A stretch of 64,000 bases of DNA from Diploptera punctata. Taxonomy: Eukaryota; Arthropoda; Insecta; Blattodea; Blaberidae. The position numbers and the translations under genes are program-made. The notes under the pieces are model-generated. The model saw only the letters and a program-made list of their open reading frames with translations. It had not been told where the DNA came from and made no database searches. Position 1 is the stretch's first letter, and each line of letters begins with the position of its first letter. Location of the stretch: contig JASPKZ010004958.1 of NCBI GenBank assembly GCA_030220185.1, positions 213,501 to 277,500 on the forward strand. The letters are read 5' to 3'. Shown here one piece after another: positions 19,656 to 32,662 of this stretch.

Positions 19656-20861
19656 TTTATTTTTCTTATCATGTCATATATATATATATATATATATACA
19701 GGGAAAATTGTACAAATATGGCATTGGCTCTCTTTTAATTCAATTTTTTGTACCTTATCTCTACATTTGTGAGGAAGCTAGTTTGGTTTAGTCGACCAGG
19801 CGTAGCATCAGCTTTCACGCCTAAACTTGGGACAGTTCATGAGTGAAGAACGTCTGTAGCAGTAATAATAATCCGAATAAATGTATTTATGGGAAGGGCG
19901 GCTCGATTATCTACGTCTAATAATCGAAAATTCATTACTTCTCTTTCGTTTTGTGGATTATTTATTAACATTTGTTATTGATTCATGCCTATAATTCAAC
20001 TTATTATATTGGTATAAAAACAATTAGAATGTTTGAAAATGAATATAAATTGAAAAGTATAAATTGCCACTAGCATTAAAATCTGATATATTACTTATAA
20101 ATAAAACAAAGAAATGCGTATTGACAGTCGTAATGAAATATAAACATAACGAATTAGCAATTTTGAAACAAAAATAAGTTACAATCATAAACATATCCAC
20201 ACAGCCCCATGCATAGCCTCTCGTACAGAAGTTAATGTGTTTGCAGCGAACAGAATAAGTTGTGTAGCACATGCGTTATAATTATCTCTCTTCCAACTAT
20301 GTTTGTAGAGAATTTCCCGTGAACATGTAATTTAGTTGTAAGCTTTGGAGGCGTTCAATTCCCAAAAACAAAAACTAATGTAATTCTTGATGCTATTAAA
20401 AAATAAATCTTAATTAATAAATTATTACAAACATCATAATCTAGGATAACTATTTTATTCGTCGTATTTGTTATTGGTTATTATATATCAGTTTTTGTTA
20501 GTGATACCAACTTCAGATCAACCAATACGGGTACTGATCTTGATTTGTTGAGAAAGAGGAGAAGATTAGAACACTGGTTTAGGTAGTGGTAAGAAAAAAT
20601 GCATTAGAACTGCATCTTGTTCGCTGCTAAGCAATAGCTGCATAATAATAACAAACACTCCTCCGGAAGACAGAAATAACCTCCATGAAATTCAACTATA
20701 CTTGTCGTTCAGGTACCGAAGGCACACTTGCCTCCAGGGCCCAAGTGTGTACAATGATTTCGACTGTTGTTGGTGTCGCACCCTACCACTCCGGTTATCA
20801 GTTATCGTGCATAAAATAGTGCGCGTGTTGCATCATGGTAAAAAGGAATATCGAAAAAAAT
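19656..20861. other. No gene recognised; TA microsatellites
   Basis: AT-rich DNA with a TA repeat at about 19,676-19,697. Short ORFs on both strands lack recognisable motifs. Confidence 0.4.
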
Positions 20862-21165
20862 ATGGGGGCACGCCATTGGTAGTTGATTAGGGTAATACGC
20901 TACAAACCGGAAGGTCAAGGGTTTGAATCCCGGTGGGATCAGGATTTTTAAACTGACCAAAATCTTCTGGTGGCACACTGACGCTTGGGTCGACTCAGCT
21001 CCTAATAGAAATGAGAACCATATGCTTGTTATGGAGGTAAAGGCGACCGTCACGCAGGGCTGACAATCTGACTCGCATCAACTGCAGATTGACTAGAAAA
21101 AAGTAGGAGCTTTAACCTCCTACTACCCCAAGGGTCTCCTATAGCCTGTATTGCGATCAATGTTT
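20862..21165 (+). mobile_element. tRNA-derived SINE
   Basis: An A-box-like stretch near 20,880 is followed by a clear B box, GGGTTTGAATCCCGG (20,919-20,933). A unique body (CTTGGGTCGACTCAGC, GGTAAAGGCGACCGTCACGC) ends in TAGCCTGTATTGCGATC. No coding potential; mobilised by a LINE in other insects. Confidence 0.65.
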
Positions 21166-21944
21166 TATTTGTAAAGATAGGACAGAATAGAATACAACAA
21201 ATTAGGCATATTCACAAATGCAAGGCAATCTACACACAGTTCACATTAGTAAAACCTCAATAGCTACAATTCTCCGGAATTCGCTGAAATCCAACAGGAA
21301 TTAATCAACTTATCGTTATATTATGTTGTTTTGACGTGAAGTGTCTTTAAAATCACACCGAAGCACTCCAGAGCAGACAATTTTTACCGTAACGAAAACG
21401 TCTATATCGTCTTGCCTTCATTTTTTCGGAATTTTTATTTGTGCAGTGGTTTTCTGTTTCCCTCAAGAATTTCACCTTCTCCAATTGTAGCTGTCCTGAG
21501 CATCCTCATCTGTAAGTCACAGTTCACTCATACTTCTTCTCACACTGTAAATCCAACCTTCTTTAAATTCCCCCCTTTTTTTAAATCTGTTTTACATGCC
21601 AAGGTCTTCTTAGAGATTCATTAAGATGTCATCCTCTTGAGATGTCCGTACCATCTTAAACGTCTCTTTTCAATTGTCTGCAATACATTTCTTTCAAATT
21701 TCATAATTCTCCTAATTTATACTTGACATAATAATTCCTTAATATTCATTAATTATTATTCTCGAAAATGTAAGTGCGCTGTCTTCTTTAGCATGTGTGT
21801 TCATCGTGCTGATACAAAATTGAATTTGCGTCGGGGGCGAGTGGGTTGACGGGAAGGACGCACAACGCTGTTGAACCAAAACCGGTCTCTCGTTCCTTTC
21901 CTGTAAATCACTACTCAAACACGGTAGCGCGGTAATTCAAGTGC
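21166..21944. other. No gene recognised
   Basis: AT-rich, with a T/C-rich stretch at 21,410-21,620. Nothing identified. Confidence 0.4.
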
Positions 21945-23330
21945 TTTTGTACATAATTTGTCGAGATTAATAGATTTAAATAATGAATGAATGAATGAAT
22001 GGAATTTATTGCTTTTTCCAAAAGAAAGAAGATACATATACATTTACATTGTGCACAGGCCTGCTTGGCCGTACGTGCATTATTTTTCCATGAATAAAAG
22101 GAAAAAAAACAAAAAAAAAAAAAATAGTCATAATATAAATAAATCCCTAGATGGCTACACACGTGTATCAAAGCAATGAATACATATAAATAAAATCTAT
22201 GTCCACAACTACATACACATTAATGCACATCTACACTCGCCCATGAAAAGACCATGGGTATAGAAATAAAAAAAGAAAGTGTCATTCTATATATTAATAA
22301 TTTAAAAAATACTATAAAACAAATTAAAAAAAGAGAGAGGAAAAAAAAAACACACACATATACATACACACATCCCTACACACATACACACGTGGGCGCT
22401 CATAACCCCCCCCTTCCCTGCAGACATCAAATGCACTGTCAGGCTATTCAACTTATCAGGACTACTTATTATATAATATAATTGAAGATCGAAAAAGAAG
22501 ACCATATTGATATTCTAATATTGATAATACATATATCTTTATTGATCTCCAATTTTGCTATAACTCAATTGCCTTACTGTACCCAAAAATTTGCATGTTT
22601 TCACTTCACTCTCGATCCGTCCTAAAAGATTCCAGCATGCCACTCTCCCACGATCTGACCTGAGAAATCTCGCCGGCAGCAACTGTAATCTAAGTTGCTC
22701 TGTCTCTCCACAGAGTGCTATAATATGCTGCTAGTTTTCACGGTCATCGCAAAGCGGGCACAGTTTAATGCCTTCTTCACTTGTTAAGTTATGGGCCATC
22801 CATCCCCCCAAATAAAACCATGCAATAGCACTTCTATCATCCCCATCCAAGGAGTCAATATACTTTTCCGTCCCCACGAAAGCTTAAGTTCCGACTACAG
22901 GGTGAGCGATATTTTTTGGCTACACTCAGCTTCTATATACTGCCTGTCTATATCAATTAGTCCCTTCTTAACTTTTCTCCAAACATTTCTATTATAACCC
23001 GTATTCCTCTCCCATACCCAACCCATCCCTATCCCATTCAATCCCCTTTCTACACCGATTATTCAATACTCCGAAACACACTGCCTTCTCTGTTCCTTGT
23101 AACACTCTGTCCCTTATTGTGTCCGAAAATGTACAGAATTATTTCAGTATGCCACAATTTGCAGTCCACGTTGCTAATCTCAACGCTCGCTTAAGAAACA
23201 TAGCTTGAATTTTATCTAGTGTTTCCGTTCGTTCCCAGCCCCATAATTCTGAGCCATACAGCATGGTCACTTTTACAGTCGAAGTATAAACCTGTTCCAG
23301 GATAATAATCAGTGTGTTTTGAATAATATT
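21945..23330 (-). mobile_element. Decayed I/R1-like LINE, C-terminal part
   Basis: On the minus strand, RT thumb-like reading near 23,300-23,120 (LYGSELWGWERTETLDKIQ, then FLKRALRLATWT) and, further on, GWMAHNLTSEEG and a zinc-knuckle CPLCDDREN..HIIALC (about 22,770-22,700) typical of the C-terminal finger in I/R1-like proteins. Many stops. The 3' end shows an ATTCATTCATTCATTC tail (21,982-22,000 on the plus strand). Clade is uncertain. Confidence 0.6.
22350..22395. repeat. CA-rich microsatellite
   Basis: Imperfect (CACA)n/(CATA)n run, responsible for spurious ORFs on both strands. Confidence 0.7.
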
Positions 23331-23717
23331 TCTACATACAAATTTTAATTAAGCGTGTAAAAATACTGTAAAATTAAATATGACAGCCTCAGCCCGCGGA
23401 AGAGCCAGTAGAAAATGTAGATTACACTTATCGTTGGAAACAGGTAGTTATGGGCTAAGCACAGATACCCCAATGTCTGGTAGCGACCAAGTCAAATCCA
23501 AAAATCAAAGAACGACACAGAATGCGGCGACTGTGAAGTCCAACATGGGGACGAAGGCCGAGCCCAATAACCCCTTAAAATTCGTATAAGTACCGTGTAG
23601 ACTACACTAGTTTAAATAATATACGTAATAATGTAATGATTTGTCGAATCATTGACACCGTGTGTGAGACTGGTTCTTTATTGGCTCCTGTTTTGTTCTT
23701 TAGTACGGCTAGCAAGC
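23331..23717. other. No gene recognised
   Basis: Contains a 69-codon ORF (23,380-23,589) with no recognisable motif; ends at the AAGC target duplication of the next element. Confidence 0.4.
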
Positions 23718-24360
23718 GGGACATTCCATACGAAATCGGCAAAAAAATTGTGAAAATTGAATTCACATCTTTAAAAGTTTACCATTTTTTTTACAGTGAA
23801 ACTTTATGATATACTGAATATCTGAACCGAATTTCAAGTCTTCGCTTGGTGTAATTAAAGAGTAATAGAACTGTAAATTTATCGTATTGTTTTAAATAGT
23901 CTCTTTTATAAAATATATTTCTCGAAGTATGACTATTCCCTCAACTTGAAAAGATAGTCACATTATACATGATTTTATGCTCTATCGCTTGAAAATTATT
24001 ATGTTAATACTTACGTTTTTCTGAAGGGCGTAAATGCAATTAATATGTAATTGACCTTCCTCACCAAAAATTTTATAAAATCAAAAAATGCCACATTATT
24101 ACCTGAACACCAGTTATTTTTTTGTAATTAGTATTAAAGTGGAGCCTTGAAAGGAAACTACCAAAAATAATTATTTTTCGTAAAATCCCCTATGTGTAGA
24201 CTGCCCGCAATACCTTTCGCGTGAGTAGACATCGCTCGCTCGTACAAACAATGACGGAGCTACTTGGTAATAGTCCTTTGCGCACTTACAAATATTTTTG
24301 TTGTTATTATCATCATTACATTATTTTTATTATCATTATTACAATTATTACATCATCATC

Positions 24361-24552
24361 GTGGACAAGTGGTTACTCTGCACGCCTCCGATTCCGAGGT
24401 TCGCGGGTTCAAACTCGGTAGAAATCAATGGCATTTTAAAGACGTAACAATTCTGAATGTAGCTTTCTCCAGAAGGAAGGAAATCCGTGAGTCCCGTGTT
24501 CTAAATTTATGGTACGTAGGAGAACCTCGCGTTTGAAATAAATTGCTACATA
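24361..24552 (+). mobile_element. tRNA-derived SINE inside the TIR element
   Basis: An A box-like AAGTGGTTACTCTGC and a B box GCGGGTTCAAACTCGG (about 24,403-24,418) are followed by a body ending GAACCTCGCGTTTGAAATAAA. Also present, inverted, in copy 2 (about 59,890-60,085). A preceding (ATT/ATC)n run explains the short ORFs here. Confidence 0.65.
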
Positions 24553-25694
24553 ATAAACGTCATTAAATATAACAATCTTTATTGATATATTCATTAGGTG
24601 GTTAATTTTTGTCATGAGTTTGGCTAATGTATAGTTTAATTTAAATTACTAAGCACCTACGCATTCAAGCTGGTAGGCCTATTAAAAATATTTTCTAGAG
24701 AGTAGTTTTGTAATGTGTTGTAATAGTTTCTACTTGTACCCTACACCAATGTCTGATGTTGAATATTGCAAGTAAAGTTAAGCTATCGATAATAATTTAT
24801 AACAATTTTCATTCTGTTACAAGTAATATTTAAGAGATATAAATATACAGCTGGTGGAAAGATGAAGACCATCTTCGCTAGGTTTACCGTACAGGCCACA
24901 TGGCCTAAAACGAATTTGTTCATGATGATGAAATATACAGGATTTTATTGGCTTGGTATCACTTGATCTTGCATCCCCTACTCATGACATTTCTAAGATG
25001 ATATTAAAATGCCGATAATATTATTTTATTATATAAGCTAAATTATAGTATTAATTTAATGTCTAAACTTCCCATTATTCTCCTTTTATAACACAAAATG
25101 TATATCTCTACGATTATTCTCTCATTCCAGAAGCATTTAAGAAATTGTAAAATTATATATTAACACATAATACTGTTAATAACTATTGTATACTAATATA
25201 TGCATAATTAAAATTATATTGAACTTCTAACTCACCATTCAGTCTTTGTAGATCTGCAAACTTGTTAGTTAAAAACAATAAGATATTATTTTTAATTTCA
25301 CTGTGACACTTAAAATGACGAGATGCATTAAACAAACACACTGATGTAAATCAACTGTCTAGTTGTCTAGTATGTAATCTGAACTTGAGAATTGTTGATG
25401 TAAAAACAGATGTTTAAGGAAGACTTGCTGCCATTACATTATTATCGTTTAGTAGGAAGTGTACGAGTATTAAAACATTCGGTTTTATTTGGAAGTGATA
25501 TCTTATCACAATACCATTTCGTCAACGTTATCAGGGTACAATACAATACACTGAAGAAAAAGTTATTTTAAGACTGTAATTAGTAATTATAACATAATAA
25601 AAATGTATACCAGTTTATTCAATTAATGACGAAATAGTTATATAATATTACATTTAAACTGTAATGAAAAATTTGTAACAAAATAAATAATTTG

Positions 25695-26107
25695 TTTTAA
25701 GAAAGGACAGAAGATTACGAGTATTTGAGAATAAAGTTCTTAGGAAAATTTTTGGAATAAAAAAGAGATGAACAGACAGGTGAATGGAGAAAACTACATA
25801 ATAGTGAGCTACATGATCTGTATAGGAAGCCAGATATAATAAAAACAGTTAAGTCTCGTAGGCTGCGGTGGGCAGGAAATGTGGCACGTATGGGGGATGA
25901 AAGAGGTGCTTGGAAATTTCCGGTAGGAAAGCCGGAGGGAAAACGCCCAGTTGGAAGACTAATAATGAGGTGGGAGAATAACATTATACATGATTTGAGG
26001 AAAGTAAATTATACAGGGGATAATTGGAAAACGTTAGGTCGAGATGGGATGTATGGAGAGCTTATGTCCGCGCTGCAATGAACCTACAGGTTCCACAGAG
26101 CCAGTGA
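25695..26107 (+). mobile_element. RTE 3'-end fragment inside the TIR element
   Basis: Matches the last 400 bp of the RTE family at 46,240-49,450: the C-terminal region (LRRWAG-type, VARMGDERGAW, GKPEGKRPVGR, MRWENNI) and the tail GAGCCAGTGAGTGAGTTAG. Flanked by similar ATAATTTGTTT stretches (25,687 and 26,121), likely a target duplication. The same insertion is present in copy 2, so it predates the duplication of the host element. Confidence 0.75.
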
Positions 26108-26865
26108 GTGAGTTAGTTATAGATAATTTGTTTAATAATTCACAGTAAACGTAAGTAACAGAGCTCTTTACTTCTCACTTCAGCAATAAAATTTGATAAA
26201 AAATATCTACTGCGTAAGAATTAAAATATCGCCACTTTTATAAATTTACGGTACTGTTCCATTAAGCAGAACATATAATAATCTACTGTATTCGATTTAA
26301 TGGCAGTTGAAAAAGTCACTGATGAAGCTCTTTCAATAAAGTACGCGCGCGACCTTGGTCGTGAAATGAATCTGCTGCGCCGTGGACCAGCGAGTTTTTT
26401 TTACGAAAATATAATAAAAACATTTATATTGTCTGAACTATTCAACTCTCCAAAAAGATAATTGCTGGAAATTAATCCTTATTACGTGAGTAGTATCCTG
26501 TATTTTTTCCGTTTTCATTTTTTGATATGTACTGCAGTAAACCGCCATAAAACAGAAAATTGATACCGAAAATAAATATATCCTAATTATAAAAATAACA
26601 CCCTTAAACTACATGATATCAACTATATGAATATGTTTGAAACAAATTTTTGTTGTTTACTGTTTCAGAAATATCAGTTAGTAAACGTTTTAGTTTATCA
26701 TATTTACGATAATTGTATATCATCATAACTACGAACCTATAAATGATAAAAATTAAATTTCTGTATTAATACGTTTATAAATGTATTCACAATATTTAGG
26801 GATACATAAAATTAAAAAAATAAATTGCAAGATTTTTTGCTGTCCGATTTGATATGGATTGTCCC

Positions 26866-29163
26866 AAGCGTGACTGTTTCGGGAACGTCGCAAAGCTGAC
26901 ACGGCGTGCTCAGCGAACGACGCCGCGAGCACCTCTATTGCTGCTTTATCGAACAAATTGACTGAGTGATGACGATATTTGTCGAAGACGTCTCCGAGCG
27001 GACGAGTATGAACATTAGTTGAAATTATGCGATGAAGGACAATTGGCCTGCAGTGGACGAACATTCTGAAACAGTATTCGAAAATTTTGGAATGCAGTCA
27101 ATACTCTAAAATAGGCAGGCTGACACATACCTTTCACGTTAAAATAACTGTCGTGTGCCAAGGCATAACATCGCAAGATATTTTTTCTACTGTAGATCAT
27201 CTCTCTTGGAGAAATGCGTTATGCAAAATTATGTAATAATAAAATTTATAATAAAATCCCATTGAGATGAATAGTCTTAAAGTAAGATATTAAAATAAAC
27301 AAATATCTTGGCAAGTGCAGTCGGCTTTAAATTGGTTAAAATGTTAATATGTTATTTAAAGAAAATTTTTAAGATTTCGGGTACGCAGGAGGAAAATCTA
27401 ACTACGCCAAACATGTCATCAATGCTGGCCACCACATGGAAACAATATAACACACCCTTACAATAATTCATAAACAAAGGAATCTGGCGAAGATTAACAT
27501 CCTAGAAGAACTAGAAATTTTAAAGAAAATTTCCAAGAAAAACTGATTTTAAATGAGAACACACCCAACTCAATATAATACCCATATGAAATTATACAAA
27601 ACGACAATTAGTAGTTCAAATTCTTCTGCTGAAGATGGAAGCCTGTTTCCGAAAGGCCTGCAGCTTTAAAAAAATTAACCTAGTTGAGGACTACGACACC
27701 TGCCAAATTACTTATTGTTTTTAATATTTTGACAGTGATGTACTGTGATCAGAGCAATTACCCTGGCTGTATGACGAGAAAACAGTTTATAAGAACTTTC
27801 ATTCCGAAAAATTCAGTTTACTAATGGTGTGATACTAAATTGCCTTGCATTTTTTTCTTTAGATTCGGTAAATCTGGAGTTGACCTACCTTGTCGTACGA
27901 GGTAATTTTTCTTGTTGAAAGGTCTGCTGTATGAAAATGATCTCGTTTGTAAATTATACACTTACATTCATTTTTACCAAATTGACAAATTATATTCATC
28001 AGTAACTCATAAAAATGTAATAATAATCGTATAAACGAACTCAGTGTCGATATTAAATTCAACTGATGCTTTCCAAAAATAATATATACACGTTCGTAAT
28101 AATCCAATTGTTGTATTCAGATATACAATATAAATAAAGCTTCTTCAATTAACAGGTTGCTATAGCTGACAAAACGTACCGCATAATTTTATTTATTTTT
28201 GTATTTTAGGATGGAAAAATCCAAGGAGCAAGTCCTCCGGGAGGGACTTTAAGCCGTGGGTCCCGATTCTAAAGATTTTCAGGTTCGTAAAAGATCCTTA
28301 AGCCGAATGAAAAGGCCTTTAAGAAAAAATTACCGAATTTTCCCGTCCCAGTACTACCATGTTTTCCTAGATGTCAGTATGAGACGGAACGCTGACCACG
28401 GACCACTCAAATGACATCTATACGAAAACAAATGTAACTAAATTAGTATGGTTCAAATTCTTGCCTGTAGGGGGAGAGCGCCTAAATCTCTGTTAAGAGA
28501 AACATGGGCTTACAAGATACAAGAAGATTTTGTAAAAATATAACTAGCATAAATTAAATATTATAAATTAAGAAGTGTTATTTCAAAAAATTCTATTTTG
28601 GAGGAATTGGCACTTCCCAAATCAGCCAATCACATATTTTTCATCAAATGTATTCGTATTTGAGTTTATGGACGGTTAGTGTGAGTACCGCTAGCTAGTA
28701 TTCGATAACAAGTAAATGGAACAACGGAAATTAGACACAAGTTTCAATTCTAGTGGATATATCGCAGGACGGAAACAGGCAGTGAATGCAAATTGCTTTA
28801 CACGGACTAATCTGTAAACGCAATAGCTGGTGTTGGTGGGCGGAACAACCATAGAGGATCTCAACAACACTATATGCTTCTCAATGGAGATAATGTGATA
28901 CACCAGATGGCTCCGTCAAACTGAAATGCGATAACATGTCTTTCTGGCACGGCGGGAATTTTGAAATTTTTATGTCACGCGTAATTGATGTGTACTGGAA
29001 TTTCGTAATGATATTATTTTTTTAATTCAAAAAGTATTAATATACTAATTACCCCAAGCAGTGCTGGGGTAGCTGGGGTTGAATGCACGACACTGCATTT
29101 TACTTATTAAAATAAGAGTACCGTACAACACAGTAATTTAATTCTGTTCTGAAGAGTGCTTGT
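26866..29163. other. No gene recognised
   Basis: AT-rich DNA. A GC-richer block at 26,866-27,200 contains two overlapping minus-strand ORFs (103 and 61 codons) without known motifs. 28,200-28,420 looks like degraded repeat. Nothing could be assigned. Confidence 0.4.
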
Positions 29164-29526
29164 TTATAAAACATGGAATTTAAGTTTGAAATTAGTACAA
29201 TATGTTCTCTCGTTATTCAAAGCACAAGTTCGAGTTTGAATAAAAATGACGCTAATGTAAAAGACATCGGCCAAAGGCTGTGGATTAACTTGAATTTTTA
29301 TGAGGCGAGGAGACAATGTGGCTTCTATGTGGGTTTCAATTTTCTTTGTCGGCCGACTTATGGCTTCAAAGAAGAAAAGAACCACTATTTGCTGAAAAGC
29401 CATTTTGAACACGAGACCTGCTTTAGTGAGAACAATAGAGAAATAAAAACTACGGTCCTCTTGATAACGAATTGTTGTGTCATTATGCCATTGACACAGT
29501 GTTGCCAATACGGTGGTTTTCACTAA
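29164..29526. other. Pair of overlapping antisense ORFs, unknown
   Basis: Both strands are open over the same 350 bp: minus 29,523-29,164 (119 codons) and plus 29,173-29,526 (117 codons). Neither shows a domain I recognise. The minus product has NPQPLADVFY, the plus product is Cys-rich at its end. They could be a repeat-family relic or chance. Confidence 0.3.
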
Positions 29527-29789
29527 ATCTAGTTTTCTTTTTAGTTTTATTCGGTGGGTAGTCTTTAACAGTTGGTGAACAATGAGAAATTAAAAGTTTT
29601 CTTTTCTTTTCATATTTACAGTATTTGGCTACTGAAGTGCAAATATCAGTCTATCAACATTTAAACGAAAAACAAGTGACTGTATTGATACTTGTTATTG
29701 ATGTTTGCCAACGAGTTTATTCACGTTTCCGCCATATAATTCACGTGATTTTTTCCCTCGTATTATTTTTTATGGCGTGATAGGCATAG

Positions 29790-30122
29790 AAGGCCCCTGA
29801 GCATTACCAGCCGGTGGCTGACATCACCAATCCACATATGTCAATCACAGAGGCAGATGATCATCTATAGCCAGTGCTGGGGTGACATGTTGAGGGTCCC
29901 AGACGTTTATAGCTGGTCTTCTCAACCTTGGAAAAAACGTAATTATTGTAGCCTACCCAAATGCCTCACAATGCTGGGTCGGACCCGGTTTTTTCCCATA
30001 CTGGCCGAAAATAACACGAGAAAATGTATTCCCCTTTCGAGACTTGAAACCAGCGCAAGTTTCCGAAGCTCTGAGGCCAGGCTTTACTGCCTTAACCAGT
30101 CAGCTACGGCGCGGGGACTTAG
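29790..30122 (-). mobile_element. tRNA-derived SINE
   Basis: On the minus strand, TAGCTGACTGGTTAAGGC (A-box region) and GCTGGTTTCAAGTCTCG (B-box region) follow a GC-rich start (CCCCGCGCCG). A long body includes GGAAAAAACCGGGTCCGACCC and ends near CAGCCACCGG. Confidence 0.6.
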
Positions 30123-31182
30123 ATTAAGATCAGTGGTGGGGAAAAAAACTGTTCATTCGTAGAAAGTAACTTTGTTCACTCTTACTCACTGGAATGAAGC
30201 GCTTCATTCGCGAAGCGTTATAGTTCTTTACTTCACTAGCTAGCCGCAGCCTTTTACTTCTCGAGCCCAAGCCACAGTTTCATTCCCGAAGCTTCTTTGC
30301 TACTTTGAAGCTCATACAATTTACTAGTGAACATTCCTTTGTTTCACAAGCTCAAATCATTATTTTTTTTCTGCTACGCTATAGATTTCATCTGTAATTA
30401 AGATATTCCAGGAAATAAAATAGTCATATTATTACGAATACTATCAATAATAAACCCAATAGTTTGGTTTTTATTTATATTTAATGGGAATTTCAAAATA
30501 TAAATTGCACAAATAAATAAAATATAACATTTTATTATTGTTTATAGATTACACATACCTCAATGAATCATTAATGTGTTCGGTTTTATATTTGCATTTT
30601 AAAAGATCTTAAACTTCTTAACGTAATAGAAAAATAAACTACAAACCATTTTTAGAAGAAAGAAGGTCCAGATATACTGTAGTCCAATGAATAGCCATAC
30701 ACGGTAGGGCCTACGTATCATGGAAAATTATCTTTAATATTGTAAATTACAATTTGATTATAGGCTATAATGTAAATCAAGGCTTCACTTTAGCTACTGA
30801 GCGAGTTGGTTTAGATGACAGAATTTTAAATTAGTAATCTGAAGGAACCTAGTTTAAATCCCCATCCAGATTACATAATGTTTACATGGTTGTTCTATCA
30901 TCAAGAAAATGCTAAGCATAAATTCATTATCATCCATCAACATTCAATCACAAAATAAATTACTACAAACTGCAAAATTCCTGACGCATTATGATCGTAC
31001 ATATTAACACGTCATAAATAAAAATAAACAAAGAATACTTGTGCTGTTCGTATTACTTGGACAGTATTGTATTAACGTTAATTTATATCTAAAGTAAAAT
31101 AATTATAATTAAATGACAATCTCATATCACTATATCATATCTGAAACTTTGCTAAAGTCTAAATGTCAGCATTATTATGTCG
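30123..31182. other. No gene recognised
   Basis: 30,130-30,360 is rich in GAAGC/CTTC motifs (for example GAAGCGCTTCATTCGCGAAGCG) that also occur near 61,985-62,030 and so mark a repeat family. The rest is AT-rich. Confidence 0.4.
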
Positions 31183-31440
31183 ACGTTGCCGTCTAGGTAA
31201 ATACGCGGTTATCCCGGCTGGGATTCCAGGTTTGAAACCTGTCGGTTCCGGAAAGACATTGGTTGTGGGGCATATTGGAATTGTTCAGGATTTCCTTGAG
31301 GTTCTCCTATTTCCAAAATTTACACCTTACAAGGGATTTCTCCACTTCACCCATCTTCCCCTTCCCCCATCATGTCATTTCATGTTCATTATTCACTCAT
31401 TCATTTCATATCAAACCCTTTCCTTCTTCATATCATTTAG
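31183..31440 (+). mobile_element. tRNA-derived SINE
   Basis: GCCGTCTAGGTAAATACGCGG is followed by CCAGGTTTGAAACCTGTCGG (B-box region). A conserved-looking body (TTCCTTGAGGTTCTCCTATTTCC) ends in CATTCATTTCATAT repeats. Confidence 0.6.
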
Positions 31441-31981
31441 GAAAAATAGTCTAGTCTGGCAAAAATCACAGGTGTTGTAAATATTTGGTCGAGGTGAGTA
31501 GGCAGGGAGGCACATGCATATACTTCTTCACGGACTCGGATCTAGGTAAACAACTTATTGCAGAAGAGGCTAAAAAGAGGGGGTTTGTAACCCCTTCCTT
31601 GAGATTCCTGGGCCCAGCCCAAGAAATGGCGATAGGCTATGGAATTAAATGTATTGTTGCCTGAAAATGTCGAAATCTGTGAATTTACCCAAACAGACTA
31701 CATGAACCACGGTTTAGAATAGATTTAATTCATAATATATAATGGGTTAGGGGAATACCATAATAAAACCTACCGTGTTAAGGGCAATGAAATTCCTGAG
31801 CCCATATTTTATTCTAATATAAATCGAACGAAAGGGAGAGTTATAGCCCCTCCTTGAGGCCATGGGTCTTGGCCCTGAAAATGACGTAATGACTCGTGTG
31901 TGAATCTTGAAGTATAAAGGAACACCATACGTAACACGTTAGAATATATTTATTTCCAATGTATTCATAACAAACAACACA

Positions 31982-32590
31982 TTAATAAATAATAGTTTAA
32001 AAAACTAAAACAACACGCTTTATTAGAAAACCGAACTATAAAATGAAAAACAATTTTAATTTCCCAAACCACGTGGGATAGAATTAAAGTGGTTCAACAA
32101 AAAAAAATCATCGCCAAACACATCTAGAATTAAAATTAGAGTTATCTACAAGAAACAAAGATACATTTTACTATCAAAGTGTGCTGGGGTGCTTCTATAT
32201 CAATTAATATGATGTGATAATAAAAAGATATTGGCAAAAGTAAAGTACTCTAAGAAGCCAAACGTAAAAACCATAAAAAAGACCCCACGGCTTTTGATGG
32301 TAAATGATATTTTTTTGTAGATAACTCTAGATGTGAGTGAAGAAGATTTTTTTTTTGTTGACCACCACTTTAATTTTATCCCAAGGGGGTTGGAAATTAA
32401 AATTACCCCCCCCCCCCCCCCAAAAAAAACACACAAAGCGGGTGTTGGAAATTAAAATTATTTTTCATTTTTTAGTTCGGTTTTCTAATAAAGCGTGTTG
32501 TTTTAGATTTTTAACCGTTGTTTATTTTTTAGTTTGGTTTTCTAATAAAGCGTGTTGTTTTAGTTATTTAACTATTATTTATTTTTTTAA
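31982..32590. mobile_element. Foldback/MITE-like palindrome
   Basis: The left arm (AACTAAAACAACACGCTTTATTAGAAAACC at about 32,001) is repeated in inverse orientation twice on the right (TTTCTAATAAAGCGTGTTGTTTTAG at about 32,482 and 32,539). Inner segments also pair (TTATCTACAAGAAAC / TTTGTAGATAACTCTAGATG). The right side holds a duplicated 57-bp unit and a C16 run (about 32,406-32,421). Confidence 0.7.
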
Positions 32591-32662
32591 TTTTTAGTTT
32601 AATTGATTGTCATAAACCAGAATCCCATGAAAATTTAATTGCTTAATACTCTTCTAAAAAAA

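Larger units (their letters stand above)
23718..26865 (+). mobile_element. 3.1-kb DNA-transposon-like element with terminal inverted repeats, copy 1
   Basis: Left end GGGACATTCCATACGAAATC; the right end reverse-complements to GGGACAATCCATATCAAATC. Both are flanked by AAGC (23,714-23,717 and 26,866-26,869), a likely 4-bp target duplication. No transposase was recognised. It carries a SINE (24,361-24,552) and an RTE fragment (25,695-26,107). An inverted second copy with the same cargo lies at 57,669-60,657. Superfamily unknown; a 4-bp duplication occurs in several groups, for example Chapaev, Sola and Ginger. Confidence 0.65.

Noticed and set aside
22302..22505. Minus-strand ORF with a Cys/Val-rich run
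   Set aside because: Produced by translating a CA/TG microsatellite.
26753..27200. GC-richer minus ORFs of 103 and 61 codons as a possible host exon
   Set aside because: They overlap each other and the TIR end of the 3.1-kb element, and show no splice context or domain that I recognise.
27859..28107. 82-codon minus ORF
   Set aside because: No recognisable motif, AT-rich composition and no supporting context.
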